A DNA stretch of 64,000 nt, from contig CAYIYZ010000003.1 in NCBI GenBank assembly GCA_964367935.1, positions 1 to 64,000 of the forward strand, written 5' to 3'. The first letter of the stretch is position 1. Each line of letters begins with the position of its first letter. The translations under genes and the position numbers were made by a program. The notes under the pieces were generated by a model. It ran no database searches, was not told where the DNA came from, and worked only from the letters and a program-made list of their open reading frames with translations. Of the stretch, positions 17,268 through 27,000 are shown in pieces. This DNA comes from Scatomorpha sp964367935 (GTDB taxonomy: Bacteria; Bacillota; Clostridia; Oscillospirales; Oscillospiraceae).

Positions 17268-18968
17268 ATGAATAAAGATTTCATGATGATAGATGGTATG
17301 CCCGTTACCATAGACGGTGAAAAGAACATACTTTCTCTAATACGAAAAGCAGGCATAGATGTCCCCACTTTCTGTTACTATTCGGAGTTATCGGTATACG
17401 GAGCTTGTAGGATGTGTGTTGTGGAAGATGAAAGAGGCGAAGTGATGGCTTCATGTTCTTCCGCGCCAAGAGCGGGAATGGATATAAAAACAAATACACT
17501 TAAACTTCAGAAACACAGAAAGATGATTTTGGAGCTTCTTCTTTCAAATCACTGCAGAGATTGCACAACTTGTGAGAAGTTGTATAAATGTAAGCTTCAG
17601 GATATAGCTCAAAGATTAGGCCTTAGGGACATAAGGTTTCCGAACAGAAAAGAGTTTCCTATGGTCGATGACTCATCGAAATCAATTACACGAGATAAAA
17701 GTAAGTGTATCTTGTGCGGTGACTGCGTGAGAATGTGTTCGGAAATTCAAAATGTAGGTGCAATAGATTTTGCGCACAGAGGTGCGGATATGGAAGTAAC
17801 CACCGCTTTTGATATGCCTGTGGCGGAGACTAACTGTGTTAACTGTGGGCAATGTTCGTCAGTGTGCCCGACGGGCGCCATAGTGGTTAAAAATGATACG
17901 GAAAAAGTGTGGAAAGATTTATATGACGAGAACACTCTTGTGGTAGCGCAGATAGCGCCTGCTGTGCGAGTGGCTCTCGGTGATGAGTTTCATCTTCCGG
18001 CGGGAGAGAATACCATGGGCAAAATAGTTGCCGCATTAAAGCGAATTGGCTTTGATGAGGTGTATGATACCGCTACCGCTGCTGACCTTACCGTGGTGGA
18101 GGAGGCTTCAGAGTTTATCGAGCGTTACAATAATGGCGGCAAACTACCGCTTTTCACGTCTTGCTGTCCTGCATGGATTAAGTATGTAGAGCTAAATCAC
18201 AAAGATCTTATGCCCAATATATCTACATGTAAATCGCCCATGCAGATGTACGGTGCAGTGCTTAAAGAGCATTGTAAAAGAAATTTGCAAAATGGGAAAG
18301 CTCAAAAAGTGAAGACGGTAGCTGTCATGCCCTGTACTGCTAAAAAATACGAAGCTACCAGAGACGAATTTAAGATAGACGGTGAAGATACGACAGATTA
18401 TGTAATTACAACACAGGAGCTTGCGCAGATGATACGCCAGTCAGGCATAGTTTTCTCGGAAGTAGAGCCCGAGGCTGTAGATATGCCTTTCGGCATAGCC
18501 AGTGGCGCTGGGGTGTTATTTGGAGTTACAGGCGGAGTTACAGAGGCGGTTGTACGACATATCGTAGGCGAAAAGACGAGAAAGACGCTAAATGCCATAT
18601 CCTTTATGGGTGTGCGCGGGTTTGACGGTCTGAAAGAAGCAACGGTAGAATACGGCGATACTGAGCTGAAAATTGCGATGGTAAGCGGTCTTGCAAATGC
18701 GGATGCACTTGTACGCCGAATAAAATCGGGAGAAGTTCATTATGACTTTGTTGAAGTTATGGCTTGCCCGGGCGGCTGCGTTTGCGGTGCCGGTCAACCT
18801 AATATTGTTAGCAATACAAAGTTTAAAGATGAGCGTGCGTATGGTATCTACCAGGCGGATAAAATGTCAAATATTAAGCTTTCAGAAGAAAATCCTATAT
18901 TGACAAGACTATATGATGGCTTGTTGAAGGATGACTCTCACAAACTACTGCATGTTCACTACGAATAG
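17268..18968 (+). CDS. hydA: [FeFe]-hydrogenase catalytic subunit
   Basis: Reversible H2 formation at the H-cluster, cytoplasmic. N-terminal NuoG-like [2Fe-2S] domain (C36, C47, C50 and a fourth near 64), a His/Cys [4Fe-4S] site (HCRDCTTC..C), two ferredoxin clusters (CILCGDCVRMC, CVNCGQCSSVCP), then the H-cluster domain with all three signatures: L1 TSCCPAW (C299), L2 MPCTAKK (C356), L3 MACPGGCVCGAG (C500 and C504 conserved). At 566 aa it is a standard clostridial-length enzyme and appears fully intact. The ATG at 17,268 is chosen because the earlier ATG at 17,260 runs into a stop at once. Maturases HydE, HydF and HydG are not in this window. Confidence 0.96.
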   Translation: MNKDFMMIDGMPVTIDGEKNILSLIRKAGIDVPTFCYYSELSVYGACRMCVVEDERGEVMASCSSAPRAGMDIKTNTLKLQKHRKMILELLLSNHCRDCTTCEKLYKCKLQDIAQRLGLRDIRFPNRKEFPMVDDSSKSITRDKSKCILCGDCVRMCSEIQNVGAIDFAHRGADMEVTTAFDMPVAETNCVNCGQCSSVCPTGAIVVKNDTEKVWKDLYDENTLVVAQIAPAVRVALGDEFHLPAGENTMGKIVAALKRIGFDEVYDTATAADLTVVEEASEFIERYNNGGKLPLFTSCCPAWIKYVELNHKDLMPNISTCKSPMQMYGAVLKEHCKRNLQNGKAQKVKTVAVMPCTAKKYEATRDEFKIDGEDTTDYVITTQELAQMIRQSGIVFSEVEPEAVDMPFGIASGAGVLFGVTGGVTEAVVRHIVGEKTRKTLNAISFMGVRGFDGLKEATVEYGDTELKIAMVSGLANADALVRRIKSGEVHYDFVEVMACPGGCVCGAGQPNIVSNTKFKDERAYGIYQADKMSNIKLSEENPILTRLYDGLLKDDSHKLLHVHYE

Positions 18969-18978
18969 AATAATTATT

Positions 18979-19014
18979 AAAAAAAAGCACTCCGCATCTG
19001 TGGAGTGCTTTTTT
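18979..19014 (+). terminator. Terminator of the hyd operon
   Basis: GCACTCC / GGAGTGC stem extended by six A:T pairs, ending in TTTTTT, 10 bases past the hydA stop. Confidence 0.88.
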
Positions 19015-19091
19015 GTTGTGCCTGCGTGCTTGGTATCTATTTTGACGGCAAAAGTCGGAGGTTTGGCGCTTGGATATTTATATATATATCA

Positions 19092-19120
19092 TTGCACATT
19101 GTGTCGTATGGTGCTATACT
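19092..19120 (+). promoter_or_regulatory. Promoter of the 1,623-aa SLH gene
   Basis: TTGCAC (19,092-19,097), 17 bases, TATACT (19,115-19,120). The leader is about 33 bases and ends in GGAGG. Confidence 0.72.
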
Positions 19121-19159
19121 TATATATGTATGTAAAAATAAACTTTGGAGGCGTTTTGC

Positions 19160-22100
19160 ATGAAAAATATGTGCAAATTATTCACCATAACAGTAGCTAC
19201 CGTGATAGCTATGTGCGCGCTGACACTCACGGCTATGGCGGCACCGCTCTCGGGCGGCCCTGACAGCTACAGCGGTACTTGGACGGCGCTGACAGCGGAC
19301 AGCAGTGCTATTTCGTATCGTAACGGCAATGCCTATGTCTATTTGAGTGAGGATATCAATCTAAGCACGGACATCACCGTGTCGGCGGGTCAGACCCTGC
19401 ACCTACACTTAAACGACAAGGTCTTGACGGGCACGGGTAGAGGCTCTGTCATCACCGTGAAAAACGGCGGTGCGCTGCATATCTATGACGTGGAGGACGC
19501 AGACGGCACAGTGAGAACCAGTGTTTACGGCTATGACATATACGCCCCCGATGAGCTGATAGGCTACGAGCCCCAAGATATATCGAGTAATGCCGTATTT
19601 ACGGGCGGATATATTACGGGCGGTAGGGCTCAAAACGGCGGAGCTGTATACATAGACGGCGGAGAGGTCACCCTGCACAAGGGTACAATCATTAACAATG
19701 CCGCAAGCGAAAGCGGTGGCGGCGTTTATGTCGGCAGTGGCGCTACGTTTAACCTGAAAGATGGCTCTATAACACACAACACAGCGGAGAAGGGCGGTGT
19801 TTTTGTCGCCGAGGGTGGCTTAATAAATGCCGAGGACTCACCGTACATAAATAAAAACTACATGCCTATTAAGAGCGGTGGCAATACGATTTTCACAGAC
19901 CAAGTGAGTTTTCTTTTCGACTGTAACCTCTATTTATCGGAGGGGACGACAATCCATCTTACTGATATTGCTGTCAACGCTATTGACAGTATTATTATAG
20001 ATGTCGGTATTGTAGTGACGACGGAAAGGACACCGACGGAAGATGCCCCGATTATCATTGCAAGGACAACTAACCTCAACACGAATTCGACAGGAGAGAT
20101 AATTACGGGCTTATCCTTGGACGACCCGTATGAAGGTAATATTGTGCTTGACGAGACTACCGGAACGGTCACTCTTGAAGCCTCGGACAAAGCGTACCTG
20201 ACGGCGGACGGCAGTGCAATTGCCTATGAGCTATACACTTACACCCCAACTGTTGCCGAGCCGACACACCCCGATGACGGCAGAAATGTTGCCACTGTCT
20301 ATTTAAATAAGGACATCAGCTTGACCACGGATATAGTCGTGGAAAACAATGAAACGCTATATTTAAACTTAGACAGCCATATCTTGACAGGTACGGGCAG
20401 AGGGCCTGTCATCACCGTCAATGCAGGTGGCAGACTGGTGGTGGACGACGTAGCGAGCATCGGTACGACCAATCATCACTATGATGAGATTACGGACAAA
20501 ATTTACGAGGGCTACAGCCCTGTCTATGAATATGAATTCGGTGGCGGTGCCATCACGGGCGGTCATGCCGAGTATGGCGGCGGCATCTATGTTGCGGGTG
20601 AGCTTGTTATGAAAAATGGTGCTGTCATAGACAATAGTGCAAGCATAAACGGCGGTGGTATATATGTCACCGCTACGGGCACATTTAGCCTTGACAAGAG
20701 CGACGAGGAAGATAGCGGCGCACGTGTCATAGGCAACACGGTGTCGGGCGAGGCAAACAATGTGTACCTGCCAAGCGGCAAAACCATTGAGATTTTAGGC
20801 GTCCTGACTGAGGATTCGTATGGCGTAAGAGGTACATACATAGGCGTCACGATGGAAGACACACCCACGGTAGCCAGCAATGTGCAAGTGACGACAAATA
20901 TGGTATACTCCACAGCTTTAGTAGCTGATTTTACCGACTTTTTCTATTCAGACAACGGACACGATATGCTTGTTGTGGAGCAAATCACGGTCGGAGCTGA
21001 TACAAAACCCGAAGTCATGCTCCAAGCCCCTCGCCCGACAATCGATCTGTCGTTCAGTTATACAGGAGGCTGGAACATTTTGCAGAGTAGCAACACCTTT
21101 GCTACAGGGAATAACTACTACTTCCTAAATGAGGACGTAACCCTCACGACGGACATCGTTGTGGCAAACGGTGAAGTCCTGCACCTACACCTAAACGACA
21201 ACACGCTCACGGGCACGGGTACGGGCTCTGTCATCACCGTAGAGAACGGCGGTACTTTGCACGTCTACAGCGCTACGGTGCGTGAGGGGCTCATAACGGG
21301 CGGTAATGCCGATAATGGCGGTGGTATAAACATTAAAGACGGCGGTGCAGTCACCCTCTACGGCGGTACAATTTCGGGCAATACGGCGACAGACGGCGGC
21401 GGTGTGTACGTCGGCGGTGCGCTCACTGTCCAGGGCAACCCACGCATACTCGGCAACACCGAAGGGGGCACAGAGAGTACCAATAACGTGTATTTGCCGA
21501 ACGGCAAGAGTATTGTCTTGGAAACTTCGACAAGCGGTGCGGCAAAGCTCGGCGTGACAACCCAGACTGCTCCAACAAACAGCGCTTCCGTGACCATAGC
21601 AACAGGTGAAGCGACACACGCCCTCGCCTACTTCGCCTCGGACAATATGCGTTACGGTTTAGCCTTAAATGCCGCTAATACCGAGTTGAGCCTCACGAAC
21701 ACCCCACCGCAAGCCGTGCCAACCGATGCAATTCAGCCCGAAAACGGGCTAATCGGCGGTGAACAGTGGCGGGAGCTGACAGCAGGTGGCACACTCACGA
21801 GCGGATACTATTACCTTAGCAGCGATTTAGTGTTAGAGGCAGACCTCACTATCGCAAGAGGTGCGACCGTATACCTGCACCTAAACGATAAAATCCTAAA
21901 AGGCACGGGTACAGCCTCGGCAATCACCTCTTATGGCACATTCTATCTCTACGATATTATAGACGGCACACAGCGGCATTGGGACACGCAGACCGAAAGC
22001 ATACTGCCCGGCATGGGCGACGCCGACGACTACCCCTTCACGGGCGGTGTTATCACCGGCGGTAATACAAGCAGCAACGGCGGTGGAATTTATATCTCTA

Positions 22101-24031
22101 CCAACAACGAAAGTGCCATGTACGGCGGCAATATTGTGGGCAACCGAGCAGGCGGTCTTGGAGGCGGTATGGTGCTATGGGGCTCTCCTGACTTTATAGT
22201 CAAGGGAGGCTCCTTTATCGCCAATACCTCGGGAAATAACGGCGGTGGCATTGCCTTTCAATCAAGCGGTGACGGCACGGTGGAGAATGTCTCTATCCTC
22301 GGCAACACTGCAGGGACGCATGGCGGTGCCGTGTACGTAAACAGTGATGATATAAACATTGTTCGGAGCACCCTTGCCCATAACAAAGCCGAAACATGGG
22401 GCGGCGCTGTATTTATAAATGCCTTCGTTTCTGCCCGCTTAGAATATGTCACCGCAGACTCAAACACCGCAAAAGACGGCGGTGGACTGTTTATATCAGA
22501 TTTGGCTAACGCGCACGTAGAGCACAGCACCTTTACAAATAACAGTGTAGTCAATGAGGGCGGTGGAATTATTGCACGCGGTGAAATAGCTTTGGTGGAT
22601 ACGGTAATCTCGGGCAACAGCGCTAAAATCGGCGGCGGTTTAAGTATATTCAAGCCAACAAACTCGAGTGTCGTAAGAACCTATATGGAAGACTGCACCA
22701 TAACAGGAAACACAGCCGAAGAAATGGGTGGCGGTACATTTTACCCCGGTCAAAGTCACGACACTATGATCAAGATGATAAACATGCGTGGCAAGATAGT
22801 CATCATGGGCAATAAATTGACAGACGGCAGAGAGAGCGATATGTTCTTACCCCGATACGACTTCTTCCACATATACGGCATTCCCGAAAGCGGCACACAA
22901 ATAGGCGTTTTCCCCGGGATCACGCCTGTAAACGATGCGCTGTTTATCGTAACGGAATCTGACGCCTCGCTTTTGAATTACATGTATGCCAACAACAACT
23001 CAGGTAGCTTCTCCTATAGAAACGGCGCTGTCATCATGACCGAATATGTAGCACCTGTTGAGGGTGGCGGTACAGCGACGGAGGAGCCGCTCACGGTGGA
23101 AAGGCTAAACGAGCTCGCCGAGAGCGATATAGAGTCACTGACGGTGGACAGTGCCGAGGGAAGCATAGAGTTTGACAAAACCGCTCTGCAAGAAATAGCA
23201 AAAACGGCGACGGAGATAGCGAGCAGTGAAGACGACATTGTGACTATAGTGATAGAGAAAATAGCGGACAATACCACGGGGCTGACGACACAGCAGCTCG
23301 CCGTGGCAGGCGAAAGCCCCGTGTACGCTCTGTACATAGAGGTAAACGGCAAGCGTATAACAAGCTTCGGGACAGGCAAAGCGACGGTGACGGTGCCCGA
23401 AATATCCGAGCGGATGTTTGTGTACTACATGGACGCAGAGGGCGCTCTTGAGGCGGAAGAGGGTAGGTACGATAGCGTAAACTCAACGCAGAGCTTTGTG
23501 GCACGCCACTTATCACGCTACCTTTTCAGCACGGAGATGTTGTCGGCGACGCTACCGTTTACGGACGTTACGGCGGAGGACTGGCACTATACCGCCGTGC
23601 AATACGCTTTCCAGACAGGAATAATGAGCGGCATGTCGGACACTCTCTTCATGCCGGACGGCAATATGACGAGAGCCATGGTGTGGACGGTCTTAGCACG
23701 CATGAGCGGTGTAGACACGGCAGGCGGCGACCCATGGTACTCTGTGGCGCAGGATTGGGCGATGGAAAATGAGGTCTCCGACGGCACTAACCCCGACGGC
23801 AATATCACCCGTGAGGAGCTTGTGACCATGCTCTACCGCTACGCAGGCTCTCCGACGGTAGAGGGTGCGCTTGACTATCCCGACGAGGACGAAGTGTCCG
23901 ACTGGGCGTATGATGCCCTTATTTGGGCGGTAGATACGGGCATAATCGAGGGCATAGATGGCAAGCTCACACCGCAGGGCGAAACGACAAGGGCGCAGGT
24001 AGCAACGATGCTCATGCGCTACTTGGGTTAA
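19160..24031 (+). CDS. SLH-anchored surface protein with beta-helix repeats (about 1,623 aa)
   Basis: Secreted wall-bound protein, probably a long right-handed beta-helix; ligand unknown. The ATG at 19,160 follows GGAGG (19,147-19,151) and starts a clear signal peptide ending TAMAA; the reading from 19,145 has no fitting site. Residues 30-1,290 hold polymorphic-repeat-like units such as NGGGVYV, GGTISGN and ITGGNA, arranged in about four larger blocks each opening with a motif like LHLNDK.LTGTG. A pre-SLH domain (about 1,305-1,460) and three SLH domains (1,466-1,623) end it. The SLH part is almost identical to those of the two following SLH genes. The 1,910-aa gene starts 38 bases later with no terminator between, so the two form an operon. 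Confidence 0.88.
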   Translation: MKNMCKLFTITVATVIAMCALTLTAMAAPLSGGPDSYSGTWTALTADSSAISYRNGNAYVYLSEDINLSTDITVSAGQTLHLHLNDKVLTGTGRGSVITVKNGGALHIYDVEDADGTVRTSVYGYDIYAPDELIGYEPQDISSNAVFTGGYITGGRAQNGGAVYIDGGEVTLHKGTIINNAASESGGGVYVGSGATFNLKDGSITHNTAEKGGVFVAEGGLINAEDSPYINKNYMPIKSGGNTIFTDQVSFLFDCNLYLSEGTTIHLTDIAVNAIDSIIIDVGIVVTTERTPTEDAPIIIARTTNLNTNSTGEIITGLSLDDPYEGNIVLDETTGTVTLEASDKAYLTADGSAIAYELYTYTPTVAEPTHPDDGRNVATVYLNKDISLTTDIVVENNETLYLNLDSHILTGTGRGPVITVNAGGRLVVDDVASIGTTNHHYDEITDKIYEGYSPVYEYEFGGGAITGGHAEYGGGIYVAGELVMKNGAVIDNSASINGGGIYVTATGTFSLDKSDEEDSGARVIGNTVSGEANNVYLPSGKTIEILGVLTEDSYGVRGTYIGVTMEDTPTVASNVQVTTNMVYSTALVADFTDFFYSDNGHDMLVVEQITVGADTKPEVMLQAPRPTIDLSFSYTGGWNILQSSNTFATGNNYYFLNEDVTLTTDIVVANGEVLHLHLNDNTLTGTGTGSVITVENGGTLHVYSATVREGLITGGNADNGGGINIKDGGAVTLYGGTISGNTATDGGGVYVGGALTVQGNPRILGNTEGGTESTNNVYLPNGKSIVLETSTSGAAKLGVTTQTAPTNSASVTIATGEATHALAYFASDNMRYGLALNAANTELSLTNTPPQAVPTDAIQPENGLIGGEQWRELTAGGTLTSGYYYLSSDLVLEADLTIARGATVYLHLNDKILKGTGTASAITSYGTFYLYDIIDGTQRHWDTQTESILPGMGDADDYPFTGGVITGGNTSSNGGGIYISTNNESAMYGGNIVGNRAGGLGGGMVLWGSPDFIVKGGSFIANTSGNNGGGIAFQSSGDGTVENVSILGNTAGTHGGAVYVNSDDINIVRSTLAHNKAETWGGAVFINAFVSARLEYVTADSNTAKDGGGLFISDLANAHVEHSTFTNNSVVNEGGGIIARGEIALVDTVISGNSAKIGGGLSIFKPTNSSVVRTYMEDCTITGNTAEEMGGGTFYPGQSHDTMIKMINMRGKIVIMGNKLTDGRESDMFLPRYDFFHIYGIPESGTQIGVFPGITPVNDALFIVTESDASLLNYMYANNNSGSFSYRNGAVIMTEYVAPVEGGGTATEEPLTVERLNELAESDIESLTVDSAEGSIEFDKTALQEIAKTATEIASSEDDIVTIVIEKIADNTTGLTTQQLAVAGESPVYALYIEVNGKRITSFGTGKATVTVPEISERMFVYYMDAEGALEAEEGRYDSVNSTQSFVARHLSRYLFSTEMLSATLPFTDVTAEDWHYTAVQYAFQTGIMSGMSDTLFMPDGNMTRAMVWTVLARMSGVDTAGGDPWYSVAQDWAMENEVSDGTNPDGNITREELVTMLYRYAGSPTVEGALDYPDEDEVSDWAYDALIWAVDTGIIEGIDGKLTPQGETTRAQVATMLMRYLG

Positions 24032-24069
24032 ATAAAATATAAATTCTACGGAAAACTTAGGAGGAGCGT

Positions 24070-27000
24070 ATGAAAAAAATAATCTTATCAGCGGTTTTGC
24101 TCTTACTGTGCATCATGGCAATGTTGCCCATAACCGCACAGGCGGCGTGGGACGGCTCGGCGGACATCACTTGGTACATAGATAATGAAAACGCAGACAG
24201 CTATACAATCTCCACAGCGGCGGAGCTTGCAGGCTTGGCGGCACTTGTAAACGGTACGGACGATAGTGGGCCTGCTGGAGTCGATTTCGATGATAAAACC
24301 ATCACTCTCACCGCAGACATTGACCTCGGCAGCATGGCATGGACGCCGATAGGCACGAGTACGAAAATATTCGAGGGCACCTTTGACGGTGGTGGACACA
24401 CCATCTCAGGCTTGTATATCTATACCACAGAAGAATGCCAAGGTCTGTTCGGCGCTGTAGGCGAGAACGGCACGGTGAAAAACCTCGGCGTGGACGGTGA
24501 CATCACGGGCGAAGAAAACGTCGCCGGCGTGGTGGGGTATAACAGCGGCACAGTTGTAGACTGTTTCAACCACAGCGATGTCACAGGCGCTTCACCCGGC
24601 GGTGTGGTAGGCTGGAACTATGGCACAGTTGTGGGCTGCTATAATACCGGCACGATCGCATATACTACCTCTGTCACAGGTGGTGTGGTAGGAGGAAATC
24701 ACCCCGGCGGCGAAGTCATAAACTGCTATAACATCGGTGCTGTCAAAGAGCATAATGGCAATAGTATCGGTAGCGGCGTGGTGGGTCTCAATGAAGAAGG
24801 CACCGTAACGGACTGCTACTGGCTGGCAGCGAATGGCATGACCACGGGCATAGCGTCAGATAAAGGAACTTCCTCCAACGTCACTTCCTTTACCTCTGAT
24901 ACCCTTGACAGCTTGCTCAAAAACCTCAATGACGGTGTGGCGGCGTATAATGGCACGGCTACACCGCCCACGACCCCTGCGGAGTATTGGCTGCTAAATC
25001 CCAAGGAAAACGGCGGCTACCCCGTACATGCCACCTATTGGAGCGATTATGCGGCGGCAGAAGCACCGGCACTTGAATACAGTGTCTATCAAATCGAAGA
25101 TGCCGCTGATCTGGCGTGGATGGCGAAGATGGTCAACACGGATAACGCTACATACGGTGGCGCAAACTACATCCTCACCGCCGACATCAACCTCACGGGG
25201 CGCATTTGGGAGCCGATAGGCACAGGTAGCGGCGCTTTCAGCGGCAGCTTTGACGGCTACGGACATTTCATCGAGGGGCTGTATGTCTATGCGCCCGATG
25301 AAAACATCCAAGGTCTGTTTGGCTATGCCAGCGGCACGGTGAAAAATCTCGGTGTAGAGGGCACCGTCACGGGCGGCGATCATGTCGGCGGTCTGGTGGG
25401 GTATAATTATAGTAGTGGTACAGTCATCAACTGCTACAGCAATGTCACGGTCACGGGCGAGAACTATGTCGGCGGTCTGGTGGGAGCTAATAGTAACCAG
25501 ACAAGTGTTGCAAGCTGCTATAATGTCGGCACCGTCACGGGCAAAAACTATGTCGGCGGCGTGGTGGGGGGTAACGGTGCCATCGTCGTTGGCAGCTACA
25601 ACTTAGGCAAGGTCTCGGGCGACACCGAGGTCGGCGGCGTGGTGGGGGAAAACAACGGCACAGTAACGGGTAGCCATTGGCTACAAGGCAGTGCGACCAA
25701 CGGCGTGGGCAGTAACTCAGAAGGTAGCCTCGCCGATGTCAGCTCCTTCACCGCAGCGGCTAAAGACACACTGCTCAAAAACCTCAACGAGGGGGCTTCG
25801 GCGTATAATATTGATTCCATCCCGAACGACGGTGACGAGAATATCACCCCCCCCACGCACCTGGCAAGCTATTGGATGATCAAAACGGCCGAGAACGAGG
25901 GCTACCCCGTCTTTGCCACCTATTGGAATGATTATGCGGCGACGGAAGAACCGACAGGTAGCGGCACAGAGGAAGACCCCTATCAAATTGAAGATGCCGC
26001 CGATCTGGCGTGGATGGCGAAAAGGGTCAACAAAACTTTAGGATTCCAGAGTGATAGCTACATTCTCACAAAGGACATTGACCTCACGGGGCATGTGTGG
26101 GTGCCTATAGGCAGTAGCTTCACTTTCAGCGGCACCTTTGACGGCGGCGGACACAAAATCACGGGGATGGATATGTATGCCTATTCCCACGTTGAAACCA
26201 AAGGAGGTCTGTTTGGCAAAGTCGATGGAGGCACGGTGAAAAACGTCGGTGTAGAGGGCACCTTCATGGGCGAGACCCCCGGCTATTTTGGCGGCGTGGC
26301 GGGGTATAATGATAACGGTGGTACAGTTATAAACTGCTACAGCGAGGTCGCGCTCACGAGTTATTTGGGCAATGTCGGCGGCGTGGTGGGGTATAATGCC
26401 GCCTCTGCAAGTGTTGTAAACTGCTACAGTACCGGCACCGTCACGGGCATAGGCGATAGCGATGTCGGTGGCGTGGTTGGATGGAACGAAGGTTTGCTCC
26501 TCAACAGCTACAATACAGGCACGGTCACGGGCAACGACTATGTCGGCGGCTTGGTGGGAGGCAACAGCGATGGCACGGTCTTGGGTAGCTATTGGCTACA
26601 GGGCACGGCAGACAAGGGAGTGGGCGAAAGCAATTCAGACCCCAACGCTGAAAATGTCAGTTCCTTCACCTCGGCGACTGTCGGCACGCTACTTAAAAAC
26701 CTCAACGACGGAGCTTTGGCGTATAATTTCGATTCCGACCCGAATACGGAGGGCGAGCAAGAGCCCACAACCCCGGCAAAATACTGGGCACAAATGCCCT
26801 CGGAAAATAAGGGCTTCCCCGTGTTCGCCACCTATTGGAGCGACTATGCGAAAAGTGGCGGCATTACCGACTGGACAGCAACTGACATCACCATCACCAA
26901 CGAGGAACAGCTTGCATATTTAGCAAAACTGGTCAACATCGGCGAGGGCGAAACGGAAAACGGCGTTGCCGGCAACGACTTCGAGGGTCAAACCCTCACC

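Noticed and set aside
14848..18968. Respiratory complex I (NuoE/F/G) fragment
   Set aside because: The third gene carries complete H-cluster motifs, and no other nuo genes are present.
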